Source of the DNA: DATGKG01 sp963851325
GTDB lineage: Bacteria; Desulfobacterota; Binatia; Binatales; Binataceae
Direction of reading: 5' to 3'
DNA: 64,000 bases
Assembly (NCBI GenBank): GCA_963851325.1
Contig: CAWKOR010000001.1
Location: 2,914,001-2,978,000, forward strand
Shown here: piece by piece, positions 53,754 through 62,068 of the stretch
Numbering within the stretch: the first letter of the stretch is position 1
How the letters are laid out: each line of letters begins with the position of its first letter
Notes under the pieces: generated by a model
Database searches by the model: none
What the model saw: only the letters and a program-made list of their open reading frames with translations
Told to the model about the DNA's origin: nothing
Made by a program: the position numbers and the translations under genes

Positions 53754-53993
53754 TTACCTCACCAACCGTGGACGTGTGATTTCCACCAGGATGAGCGGGA
53801 GTGCGGCGCTAAGGAAAAAATACAGTGCCCAGATGACTTCGCTGCGACGGCGTCGAAAGAGCGCCATGCCGATGGCGGTCAAACCGCCGGCCGTTTGCAA
53901 GACACACCAATCGAGTAGTAGCCAGGCGTACGATCCGAACAGCCGCCCGGCGGGCCGGTAAAACAAAGCCACCAGGAGCAGAAGGCCCGGCAA
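53754..53993 (-). CDS. Possible small membrane protein
   Basis: A 79-residue frame starting at TTG 53993 has three hydrophobic stretches (LLLLVALFYRPAG, WLLLDWCVLQTAGGLTAIGM, WALYFFLSAALPLILVEI). The frame stays open upstream without an ATG or GTG. The bias is acceptable and no ribosome site is evident. No family is recognised; it could be a decayed or non-coding frame. Confidence 0.35.
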   Translation of the reverse strand: MPGLLLLVALFYRPAGRLFGSYAWLLLDWCVLQTAGGLTAIGMALFRRRRSEVIWALYFFLSAALPLILVEITRPRLVR

Positions 53994-54096
53994 ACCGAGG
54001 ACTAACCCGACGCGCGATTCGAAGGCTCCTCGTTCTTTCTGCTCATCGAGGCGTATGTTACTAGCTATCTGACTCGGAAACCGAGGTTAGAAAACC

Positions 54097-54891
54097 ATGA
54101 TTCTCGACAGCCTCAGCCTCGACGGCAAAGTGGCGATCATCACCGGCGCCAGCCAGGGTCTTGGCCATGCGATGGCGCTTAAGTTCGCAGAGTCGGGCGC
54201 CGATATCGTCGCAGCCTCGCGGACCAGGGCAAAACTCGATCAGACCGCCGAGGAGGTCAGGAAGCTCGGGCGCAAGTGCCTGGTGGTGCCTGCCGATGTC
54301 ACCCAGTCGGCGCAGGTTAACGCGATCGCCGCTGCCGCGATCAAGGAATTCGGCCGCATCGACGTGCTGGTGAACAACGCCGGCGGCGGCGATGAGATGC
54401 TCGGCGCGCGGCTGGAAGATATTACCGATGAGATCTGGCGCAACGGCATCGACACTAACCTCAGCAGCCAGTTCTACGGCTGCCGCGCCGTCATCCCGCA
54501 GATGGTCAAGCAGAAGCGCGGCAAGATCATCAACGTCGCATCCGGATACGGTCTGCGCGGTGGCAAACATAACTATATGTACGCATGCTCGAAGGGCGGG
54601 GTGATCCAGCTCACCCGCTCGATGGCGCTGACATATGCGCAGCACAACATCCAGACCAACTGCATCGTGCCCGGCATCTTTCCGCATAACGAAGAGATGA
54701 TGCGCTTTTTCAAGGGCGGCAAGTTCATTCCGATTGGGCGCGGCGGCGAGGATATCGAAATCGGACCGCTCGCGGTGTTCCTCGCGTCTGACGCGTCCAA
54801 CCATATTAACGGCGAACTGGTCGCCATCGATGGCGGCGGGCTGGCCGGGGGCCTGATTCCGACCGGCGTTGCTCCGCAGATGCCGAGCTGA
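54097..54891 (+). CDS. Short-chain dehydrogenase/reductase, intact active site
   Basis: This 264-residue SDR has VAIITGASQGLGHAMALKFA (TGxxxGxG), VLVNNAGGGDEM (NNAG), VASGYGLRGGKHNYMYACSK (catalytic Ser then Tyr-x3-Lys) and the C-terminal GELVAIDGGGLAGG. It looks fully functional as an NAD(P)-dependent dehydrogenase. A second SDR gene follows after 14 bases, so both share a transcript and maybe a complex. The substrate is unknown. Confidence 0.92.
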   Translation: MILDSLSLDGKVAIITGASQGLGHAMALKFAESGADIVAASRTRAKLDQTAEEVRKLGRKCLVVPADVTQSAQVNAIAAAAIKEFGRIDVLVNNAGGGDEMLGARLEDITDEIWRNGIDTNLSSQFYGCRAVIPQMVKQKRGKIINVASGYGLRGGKHNYMYACSKGGVIQLTRSMALTYAQHNIQTNCIVPGIFPHNEEMMRFFKGGKFIPIGRGGEDIEIGPLAVFLASDASNHINGELVAIDGGGLAGGLIPTGVAPQMPS

Positions 54892-54905
54892 CCTTCGAGG
54901 ACTTC

Positions 54906-55679
54906 ATGACACTCCAGGAATTTTCGCTCGAAGGAAAAACGGCTGTGGTAATCGGAGCCGAACATACTGTCGGACGCGCCGCGGCGACGGCTCTGGCGGA
55001 GGCGGGCGCTAAGGTTCTGTTGGCATCGCAGGAGCTCGGGACCGAGCAGCAGCTCAAGGATACGGCGAAGAGGATTGGTGCAACCGGCGCACAGGTAGCG
55101 CTTCGGGTTCAGAGCGCCGCGATTCGTGGCGATTTGGCTTCCACGCTCGATTTCGCGGTCAAAGAATTGGGCGCGCTCGATATCCTCGTCAACGCGCTGG
55201 ACACCCCCCTGTATGCTCCAGCGGAGGCTGCCGACGATTCGGCTTTCGACAAGGTATTCGCCGGCAACCTCAAGACGGTGTGGATGGCCTGTCAGGAGGG
55301 CGCGCGGGTGATGCTGACGCGCGGGGGCGGGGTGATCGTCAACCTCACTTCGGTGCTCGCCGATCGCGGCGTGCCCAACGCCTCGCTTTACTGCGCGGCG
55401 CAGGCGGGAGTGCTGAACCTTACGCGCGCGCTCGCGCTCGAATGGGCGCGCAAGGGCATCCGCGTCAACGCCATCAAGGCGGGATGGCTCGAGGATGCGA
55501 AGAGCCCGGCGGCGAACAAAGACGATTTCGCGAAAAACCTCATGAAATATCTGCCCGACAATCGTCTGATAAAACCGGAAGAGCTCGGCGGAGCGTTGCT
55601 GTACCTGGTTTCTCCGGCGGCGGCTTTTGTTACGGGCGAATCGATCGCGGTCGACGGCGGTTTGCTCTGTCGCGTCTGA
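54906..55679 (+). CDS. SDR-family protein lacking the catalytic lysine
   Basis: This 257-residue protein has the SDR fold: TAVVIGAEHTVGRAAATALA replaces the usual TGxxxGxG with GxxxTVG, VLASQ follows, and LDILVNALDTPLY stands in for NNAG. The catalytic Tyr is present but the usual Lys is a Gln (Tyr-Cys-Ala-Ala-Gln, codons 55389-55403, in SLYCAAQAGVLNLTRAL). A standard SDR reaction is therefore doubtful. It is co-transcribed with the intact SDR 14 bases upstream and may act as its partner subunit. Confidence 0.85.
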   Translation: MTLQEFSLEGKTAVVIGAEHTVGRAAATALAEAGAKVLLASQELGTEQQLKDTAKRIGATGAQVALRVQSAAIRGDLASTLDFAVKELGALDILVNALDTPLYAPAEAADDSAFDKVFAGNLKTVWMACQEGARVMLTRGGGVIVNLTSVLADRGVPNASLYCAAQAGVLNLTRALALEWARKGIRVNAIKAGWLEDAKSPAANKDDFAKNLMKYLPDNRLIKPEELGGALLYLVSPAAAFVTGESIAVDGGLLCRV

Positions 55680-55732
55680 CCGAGCATCAAATCTCGCAAA
55701 ACAATTCGTAGGTCAAGGCGCGTTTTTGTCTT

Positions 55733-56488
55733 ATGTCCAAACCAATTGAAGAAGTAATCGAGTACTCCAATTTCTCATCGGTCATCACCGGAGAGGGCGA
55801 CTGGCTGCCTGCCGGATTTCCCCAAGCCGACGGAAGCTTCTGGCAATACCAGGAGCCCAACGCGGTGGTGATAGTGCAGGATGGATTCCTGCGGGTGGCC
55901 GCCGTACCGTATACCCGCCATCACGATTCGCAGCAGATCCTCGACAACGCGAAGCACATGTACTTTAGCGCCCGCCAGTTCGCGCCTCCGCCGGGCGGCT
56001 CGATCACTTTTGCGATTGATTTCAGCGCGACCATCGTCGGCGGCGCACCCGGCGATCTCTACGACGGTTTCGTGTCATTCAACGTGCTCGATTTCTCGAC
56101 CGGAGCGGCGCTGGATTTCTTTGTCGGCAACGATACCGTCGCGACCGTGTACGGTAAGCTTCCGTTTCCCGGAGTTCCCGAGGTCACACCAGATCGCGGT
56201 CCGCGATTTTTTTGTCTGTTCGAGGAGATGCGCAACGCAACTGCGCCAGGGCAGATGCGACACTTCGAAATCACCTACGACGGCGCCAAAGACGAAGTGA
56301 CATTTTCGATGGATAACAAAGAACTCCGCGGCTACTCGAATGTGCCATTCAAACTCGGCCCCTGCACGCTGGCGCTCGGGTTGATGACCGAAAAGGACAT
56401 CGATCCTGCCAAGGGAAGCGTTTCGTGCCATGGGCAGGGCGCAATAGGAAAGTGGGGCAAGATTCGAATCGTCCGCCGCCCGATATAA
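55733..56488 (+). CDS. DUF6081-like protein
   Basis: This 251-residue protein is beta-rich and lacks a signal peptide. Recognisable pieces are EYSNFSSVITGEGDWLPAGF, FWQYQEPNAVVIVQDGFLRV, and the C-terminal SVSCHGQGAIGKWGKIRIVR. It resembles the DUF6081 group, which has a concanavalin-like beta-sandwich look but no known function. It follows the two SDR genes by 53 bases on the same strand and may be in the same operon. Confidence 0.6.
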   Translation: MSKPIEEVIEYSNFSSVITGEGDWLPAGFPQADGSFWQYQEPNAVVIVQDGFLRVAAVPYTRHHDSQQILDNAKHMYFSARQFAPPPGGSITFAIDFSATIVGGAPGDLYDGFVSFNVLDFSTGAALDFFVGNDTVATVYGKLPFPGVPEVTPDRGPRFFCLFEEMRNATAPGQMRHFEITYDGAKDEVTFSMDNKELRGYSNVPFKLGPCTLALGLMTEKDIDPAKGSVSCHGQGAIGKWGKIRIVRRPI

Positions 56489-56782
56489 GGATTTCGCTGC
56501 GAAGAAGGCGCGTCTCAGATGCAAGAGGTTGGCGCAGCGGTGAGAAGCTGGCGACGAGCTGCTTATCTCAACGATATCTACTTGAATTTAAATCAATGTT
56601 TAGTATCCTTTTAATCTCCAAGGTCGCGGCGTTAGGATTCTGTCTCAGAACGATACAGATTCGCGCGATGAATGGGCTAAGACCGGTGATTCGAAAGTGA
56701 GTAGTTGCAAAACGCTCGCAGGTGTCCTAAGATACCGTCCTGACTGAATGATAGTTGCACGACTTAGACGGAGGATCCCGAA
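56489..56782. other. Intergenic region, AT-rich promoter-like stretch
   Basis: This gap of about 290 bases holds no credible gene. The segment 56575-56625 is AT-rich (TTGAATTTAAATCAATGTTT), and could hold the promoter for the HTH gene downstream, which has a GGAGG ribosome site. Confidence 0.4.
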
Positions 56783-57025
56783 ATGGCTGCGGTTTCACGT
56801 ATCTTGACCGCCAAAGAGGTGGCTGACTACCTACGCTGCCACATCAGCACCGTGTACCGCCTGGCCAAGAGCGGCAAATTGCCCGGCTTTCGGCTAGGCG
56901 CCGATTGGCGTTTCCGCGAAGATGCCTTGCAGAGTTGGCTGGACATCGAGTTGAACTCCGGAAATAACAGCGACCTTGAGGAGTTGGGCATCCAGCACCC
57001 CGACGTGCGGAGTCGCGTCGCCTGA
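56783..57025 (+). CDS. Excisionase/MerR-type helix-turn-helix DNA-binding protein
   Basis: This 80-residue protein is one excisionase-family HTH domain: ILTAKEVADYLRCHISTVYR then LAKSGKLPGFRLGADWRFRE and ALQSWLD. GGAGG sits just upstream of the ATG. Relatives are small BldC/Xis-like regulators, and in some cases phage or plasmid excisionases, but no integrase, att site or phage gene is nearby. A regulatory role for a neighbouring operon is more likely. Confidence 0.82.
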   Translation: MAAVSRILTAKEVADYLRCHISTVYRLAKSGKLPGFRLGADWRFREDALQSWLDIELNSGNNSDLEELGIQHPDVRSRVA

Positions 57026-57078
57026 ACACGCACGTCATCATGACGCGCGCAGTAGATCCTACCTCACCGTCCCGCCGC

Positions 57079-57849
57079 TCACGGCGCAAGTGGAAATCCC
57101 AAGGTCAGGCCACCATCCACCATTATGGTTTGACCGGTGAGGTAGCTGGCCTCCGGCATGCACAGCAGGCACACCACTGATGCGATTTCCTCCAGCGTCG
57201 GTGGCCTTTTAAGCGCGCATCGCGCGGCCGAGCGCTGGGTCATGGCCTCGAACTCCGCACCGAAGTAGAACCGCGACGAATCGGTATCCATGTAGCCGAC
57301 GTTGACGCCATTGACCGTGATTTCGCGTGGTCCCAACTCGAACGCCAAGTCGCGCACCATGCTTTCCAGTGCCGCCTTTGCTGCACCAAGCACGCCATGC
57401 CCGGGCAGCATCCGCACCGAATCGATGCCGGATATCATGATGATGCGGCCATCTTTCCCCATGTGCCTGGTCGACTCCTGCACCGCCGCGAGAAAACCGC
57501 CGATGCTGAGGTCGAACGTCCTGGCTACGTTATGCGGCTTGGCCTCGAGCAGCGGCTTAAACGCGGTCGCGGCTGCATTGGCGATCAGGAGGTCAATTTT
57601 CCCAAACTTCGCCGCCACCTCGGTCACCATCGCTCGCACCGATGAGTCGTTAGCGAGGTCCGCCTTCGCCAGCATCGCAGAGGGTGCAATCGCCCGAATT
57701 TCTTCGATGGCCATCCGTGCGCTGTCGTCATCGCGCCGATAGTTCAGGGCGACTGCGACACCGTTTTTCGCGAGCACTGTGGCAATCGCCTTGCCGAGTC
57801 CGCGCGTTCCGCCGGTAATGAGTGCTGTCTTGCCTCTGAGGTCGAACAT
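57079..57849 (-). CDS. FabL-like SDR with His in place of the catalytic Tyr
   Basis: This 256-residue SDR has TALITGGTRGLGKAIATVLA (TGxxxGxG) and IDLLIANAAATAF. Downstream of the catalytic-Ser region (IIMISGIDSVRML) the FabL-type ENY-x6-K pattern reads PGH-x6-K: the Tyr position is His (ATG complement at 57397-57399) while the Lys in GAAKAALESMV is kept. It ends with the usual LTGQTIMVDGGLTLG. It is full length, so the change may alter rather than abolish function. Confidence 0.85.
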   Translation of the reverse strand: MFDLRGKTALITGGTRGLGKAIATVLAKNGVAVALNYRRDDDSARMAIEEIRAIAPSAMLAKADLANDSSVRAMVTEVAAKFGKIDLLIANAAATAFKPLLEAKPHNVARTFDLSIGGFLAAVQESTRHMGKDGRIIMISGIDSVRMLPGHGVLGAAKAALESMVRDLAFELGPREITVNGVNVGYMDTDSSRFYFGAEFEAMTQRSAARCALKRPPTLEEIASVVCLLCMPEASYLTGQTIMVDGGLTLGFPLAP

Positions 57850-58319
57850 GTTTTTGCGCGCGCCTGATGCGCGCTGGCGGCGAGATTAGCATGCGCATCG
57901 GCTGCGTTAGAATTCACCGACAATGAAACTGCTCATCATCGAGTTTGGTCTCATCACCTGAGCAGCACATCCGCCGGCTTCAGCGATCTACCCAGCCGAC
58001 TCCGGGAAAGGCCGGACGCGCGCGATGCAGGCGTGCGAGTTGCTCGGTAACACCGCCGAAACAAAGTGTCTAGTCAGATAGTCCGCACGGCGACCGACCG
58101 CCTTATGGCTCCGCCCGGCAGACCGATTTGCTTGTTTTTCCGCCGATAAACCGCATCTTTGCGGACGGTTTTAGTCTCTTCGGTTTCAACGCAATAGTGG
58201 TCATTAGCTGGATTGACATCCGATGTCAGTAAGGCTAATAGGGGCGGTGGTTGCCGAATGACCGACAACTGCAACGGGGCATAGCTTACCTCAGAAAAAG
58301 CATTGGCTTTGGGGAGCAT
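57850..58319. other. Intergenic gap, nothing clear
   Basis: About 470 bases with no credible gene. It holds only short frames, one of which opens with MKLLIIEFGLIT (57922-57960) before a stop, and could be the remnant start of a lost gene. A GGGGAG ribosome site at the end belongs to the DUF1302 gene. Confidence 0.4.
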
Positions 58320-60254
58320 ATGGTGAAAAGCAAATTGGGAGTTGGTCGCGGGGTGTGCTGGCGAAATCTGTTGATCGCCGCATGCGCCGGGTTGGCGACG
58401 CTGTGGACTGCCACCGCGAACGCAACAATCACTCAAGGTGACTTCTCGGTGTTCGGGTTCTTTGAAACCAGGGAGTCCGGGCGCTGGGGCGAGGGCGGAA
58501 ACAAGGACGGGTCGGGCATTCCGGCAACCTACGGACCGGTAGTGCCAGGCAGCACGACTACGCTACTGACCCCGGGCCGAGCGCCGACCGAGAGCGGCGG
58601 CAGCTTCGATTTCAATCATTGGGATCTGGTCCAGATGCGGCAGTTGGCCGACGTGCGTCCGGACTACCACATCGTCAAGAACTACAAACTGTTGGGACGC
58701 TTCGACACCCTGGTTCTGAAGGACGCGGACTTCTTCGCGTTCTATCGTCCGTGGTACGACGCGGAAGGGACCATCAAGCGGCATGGTGTAGCGCAGCCGG
58801 GTCGTGACTGGCAGGAATATTCGCAGCGGAATTTGCAGGAACACTATTTCCGCAACGACCTGCGCGAATTTTATGCCCAGCTCAACTTCACCGATAATTT
58901 CTCGATGCGGGTTGGCAAGCAGCAGGTCATCTGGTCGGAAGCGGATGCGCTGTCCGGCACCGAAATTACCAATCCGTCGGACTTGACCTATCACTGGACC
59001 CATTTCGAAACCGCGGAAAATCTGCGCAAGAACGTCCGGATGATCAAGTTCAACTACATCCTGCCGGACTTCCTGAAGACCGCGAACAACGAACTGGAAG
59101 CCTTCGTGATCCCTGGCGACTACCAGGGTGACACCGCGGTGGTCGAACTTAACGACGGCCGCAGTCCCTGGATTGTACGCGCGCCGCAGACGACCGGCAC
59201 CCACTACAATCGCTTCGGTCAGCCGTTTCGCGTGCAGACTTTCGCGGACGATGGGCAATTCCCGAACCTCAACCTGGCTGCGTTCGGTTTGAATTTGGTT
59301 CAATTCGATCCCAATCCAGGCAGCCATTCGGCGTCCAACCATCCGAGAAATACCTGGGACAAGAGCGAATTCGGGATCCGCTATTCCACCCTGTTGCCGA
59401 TTGGAAACGGCTTGCAGGCCAGCTTCATCTATCTGTATGAAGCGCGTTACTCCAAGACCGGGCTGTGCAGTTCGTGCCCCAACCCGATTAACCGTGCGAT
59501 CCCAGGAGCGGTGGTCAAATTCGCAGCGGGTGAGTGGTATCTACCGGGTCAGTTGGACTACGGCGCACCGCCTCCGGGAGCACCGATCCCCAGCGGAACG
59601 CTGCGGGTTCTGACCAGCGTCAACAATCGCCGCAATCATTTCTTCGGCGTCACCGGCACCTACTATGACAAAGACCTGACGGACATGGTCTTCCGTTATG
59701 ACGCGCTGTACGCTCCGAAGATCGGCATCAACGTGGCGGCTCTGAATCAGACCGGCACGGCGCGCGCCATCCGAACGATCGCCGCTCCCGGCACCCCGGT
59801 TGGACGCCTGGAGTCCTCCGCGCGATGGACTTCGAATGCACGCTTCATTCTGGCCGGCGATCGCCCGACCTACATTCCATGGATCTCGAAACAGCACACT
59901 TTCCTGGTGGCCCAGTTCATCGAGACCTGGTACCCGGACCTGCCTGGCTCTGCGATTCCCAGCGTCGCACAGGCGTCCGGCAAAGTCCGGCGCTTCGACA
60001 ACCTGTTCTTCGTGGCGAGCACCAACTGGCTGGTCAACGGACAGTTGACTTCGACCAACGCGTTCGTGTGGGACATCGACGACAACGTTGGAAACCTGGG
60101 CAGCACCAACGTGTTCCGTTACTCGCGTAACATCCTGCTCGGACTCAATGGGATCTGGTACCTGGGCCGCAGCGGACGCTTCAGCGATCCGTTCATCTTC
60201 AGCCGCAACCAGCGCATCAACGAGGTCGAGGCGACGCTGAGCTACGAAATCTAG
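58320..60254 (+). CDS. DUF1302 outer-membrane beta-barrel protein
   Basis: From the ATG at 58320 (GGGGAG upstream) it has 644 residues. It has a signal peptide (RNLLIAACAGLATLWTATANA) and then the DUF1302 barrel: FGFFETRESGRWGEGG-type N-terminus, FYAQLNFTDNFSMRVGKQQV, GNGLQASFIYLYEARYSKTG, VTGTYYDKDLTDMVFRYDAL, and a C-terminal strand ending RINEVEATLSYEI. DUF1302 proteins are predicted outer-membrane porin-like channels that work with DUF1329 proteins (one is at 41679-42974) in moving hydrophobic molecules. A strong terminator follows. Confidence 0.87.
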   Translation: MVKSKLGVGRGVCWRNLLIAACAGLATLWTATANATITQGDFSVFGFFETRESGRWGEGGNKDGSGIPATYGPVVPGSTTTLLTPGRAPTESGGSFDFNHWDLVQMRQLADVRPDYHIVKNYKLLGRFDTLVLKDADFFAFYRPWYDAEGTIKRHGVAQPGRDWQEYSQRNLQEHYFRNDLREFYAQLNFTDNFSMRVGKQQVIWSEADALSGTEITNPSDLTYHWTHFETAENLRKNVRMIKFNYILPDFLKTANNELEAFVIPGDYQGDTAVVELNDGRSPWIVRAPQTTGTHYNRFGQPFRVQTFADDGQFPNLNLAAFGLNLVQFDPNPGSHSASNHPRNTWDKSEFGIRYSTLLPIGNGLQASFIYLYEARYSKTGLCSSCPNPINRAIPGAVVKFAAGEWYLPGQLDYGAPPPGAPIPSGTLRVLTSVNNRRNHFFGVTGTYYDKDLTDMVFRYDALYAPKIGINVAALNQTGTARAIRTIAAPGTPVGRLESSARWTSNARFILAGDRPTYIPWISKQHTFLVAQFIETWYPDLPGSAIPSVAQASGKVRRFDNLFFVASTNWLVNGQLTSTNAFVWDIDDNVGNLGSTNVFRYSRNILLGLNGIWYLGRSGRFSDPFIFSRNQRINEVEATLSYEI

Positions 60255-60275
60255 CCGTTAAACCGATTCGCAACA

Positions 60276-60316
60276 CGAAGGCGGCTGCGCGAAATGCGCG
60301 GCCGCCTTTCGTTTTA
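60276..60316 (+). terminator. Rho-independent terminator after the DUF1302 gene
   Basis: CGAAGGCGGCTGCGC (60276-60290) pairs with GCGCGGCCGCCTTTCG (60296-60311) with a short GAAAT loop and is followed by TTTTA. It sits 22 bases after the stop codon. Confidence 0.87.
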
Positions 60317-60387
60317 GCGCGAATCAGAGAATTACAACATCGACGAGTTGACGGCCGCGCTGCGGATTCCCCTCTGGGCGAACTCCA

Positions 60388-61320
60388 TCAATGATTTATG
60401 TGCGAGGGGAGACCTTGATCAGGGACATTCCGCACATGCGTTCCGGTTCCCGACTTAGGCGGGACGATTGAGTAGTTTTCCGGGGGGTTCCAGTTGCGAC
60501 CAAACACTCTCTCGATTTCAACGGCGGGATGTCCCTGATCCAGGAGGGTTTGAATTAGAGACTGGCGCAGCGATTGAATCGACTGAGCTGGTCGAGTAGC
60601 CGAGTAGCTGCATCGCAGTTGCTCGAGTTTCCGACTCCATCGTACGACCAATTTTTCGATGCAGGGAGCGGCGTATTGTTCGATCGGCGCTTCAGCAATC
60701 AATGCCTCGGGGAGGTTGTGTCCTTCGATTCGGATCGAACCGAGTTTGCGCAATTGCCCGCGGGTCCTGAGCCGGCAGAGCAACTGCGGCAAATGCGGTT
60801 GTCGAGCCAGGGAGGGGAAATCGCCTACGAGTTTTGAAAAACTGAACGGCCTGAGTTCATACAGTTCGATGAGCGGCCATACTTTCTGAAAGAGCGTCGA
60901 AGCGCGATGATGACCTCGAGTATGAATTCTTTGTCGGTTGTAGCCTCGGGCCAGGATGCGGTTGAGCTGGTTTTCGTAGCTGCGATTTAGGGCATCCAAA
61001 CGCCGGTTGAACTCCTCAGAAGTGACGCTCCGGATTCGCGATTCTTCCTTTTTCCCGATCGCCCTTGGCGGACCCGCGGCTAATCCGCGCGTTTTCTTTG
61101 GGGCTGAGCGCGCTCGCTGAATCAGTCGGCGCTCAATTTGACTGACACGCTGCTTGGTTATGCCCATCAGCTCCGCGATTTCTCGGAAGCGATATCCTTG
61201 CTGGCGGAGATCCCAGACTATTCGGTCGCGTAGCGACTCGACTCTTTCCCCGGTCTCCGATGGTGTCGGGCGAGCATGCCGAATGCGATCGGCGCTGATT
61301 TGGATCTCTAATTCCGCCAT
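60388..61320 (-). CDS. HTH protein with a sigma-70 region-4-like motif and unknown C-terminus
   Basis: The ATG at 61320 (GAGGCG upstream) gives 310 residues; the frame continues upstream but lacks similarity. Residues 28-66 (WDLRQQGYRFREIAELMGIT, KQRVSQIERRLIQRA) form a sigma region 4 type helix-turn-helix. The following 240 residues are Arg-rich and helical (HTRGHHRASTLFQKVWPLIE, HLPQLLCRLRTRGQ), with no recognised family. It may be a phage-like or orphan regulator. Its composition is slightly less GC-rich than the flanks. Confidence 0.65.
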   Translation of the reverse strand: MAELEIQISADRIRHARPTPSETGERVESLRDRIVWDLRQQGYRFREIAELMGITKQRVSQIERRLIQRARSAPKKTRGLAAGPPRAIGKKEESRIRSVTSEEFNRRLDALNRSYENQLNRILARGYNRQRIHTRGHHRASTLFQKVWPLIELYELRPFSFSKLVGDFPSLARQPHLPQLLCRLRTRGQLRKLGSIRIEGHNLPEALIAEAPIEQYAAPCIEKLVVRWSRKLEQLRCSYSATRPAQSIQSLRQSLIQTLLDQGHPAVEIERVFGRNWNPPENYSIVPPKSGTGTHVRNVPDQGLPSHINH

Positions 61321-62068
61321 CGCCTCGCGTCCTCTTGGACTTGCGGAATAAATTAGTACAACTTCTATAGAGAATAAGTCATACTTACCATCATTGTCAA
61401 ATACCTTAGCGGTTGCTTGTGAAAGCTCAAAAAAGGCTTGGGTGGGCGATAAGCGAGCGACGTCGGACAGCCCAGCATGCCGAATCCGCATTAATATTAG
61501 GGTGATTGATGTCTACAAGTATGTAGTCTTATGGACTACGCCACAAAAGCTTCCGAGTATCTCCCGGATATCAGGTCCTTCGTCGTAAGGGCGGTTCGCG
61601 AACCGCCCGCAACGATTTATCGACAACCGAGTGCGCTGCGAGAGTTACCGAGTGAACTCCAGCATTCCGCGACAGAGCTTCGCTGTTTGGTGAGATTTTC
61701 GACCGGAGATGCGCTTGAGCGAAGCTGGAAAAATTGTCGATGGAATCTGGGCAGACATGTTTCGTTTTTGGGATATTCGGAAACCTGAATTGTGGTGCGA
61801 ATCACTTGCATGCATCGTCGCCATCACCAATATCGCTGCGGGCGGTTCGCGAACCGCCCCTACCAGAAAAGCGCTCGTGCGCGCCTGGTACGGGCCTTCA
61901 AGACGTTCTCGACCAACGCGTCAAGGGCACCCAGAGCTTCGTAATCCAGCGAAATTTTACCAGAAGGTTCTTCAGAAGTTGGCTGATTGTTGCGAGCCTG
62001 CGCGCCTCTGAGTCATCGCAGCCGCAGATTCAAGATCAAATGTGCGGAAGAACTGCCTCGCAATCGCC
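61321..62068. repeat. Intergenic region with two copies of a perfect 20-bp palindrome
   Basis: This 750-base gap has no credible gene. GGGCGGTTCGCGAACCGCCC occurs at 61589-61608 and again at 61840-61859, each a perfect 20-base palindrome, 251 bases apart. Segment 61335-61420 is AT-rich and probably holds the promoter of the HTH gene. The palindrome resembles dispersed palindromic repeats of environmental genomes. Confidence 0.62.

Noticed and set aside
56783..57025. Excisionase HTH as evidence for a prophage or integrative element
   Set aside because: No integrase, att-like repeats or phage genes lie nearby.
57922..57960. Twelve-codon frame MKLLIIEFGLIT
   Set aside because: Too short and lacking a ribosome site; at most a relic of a gene start.
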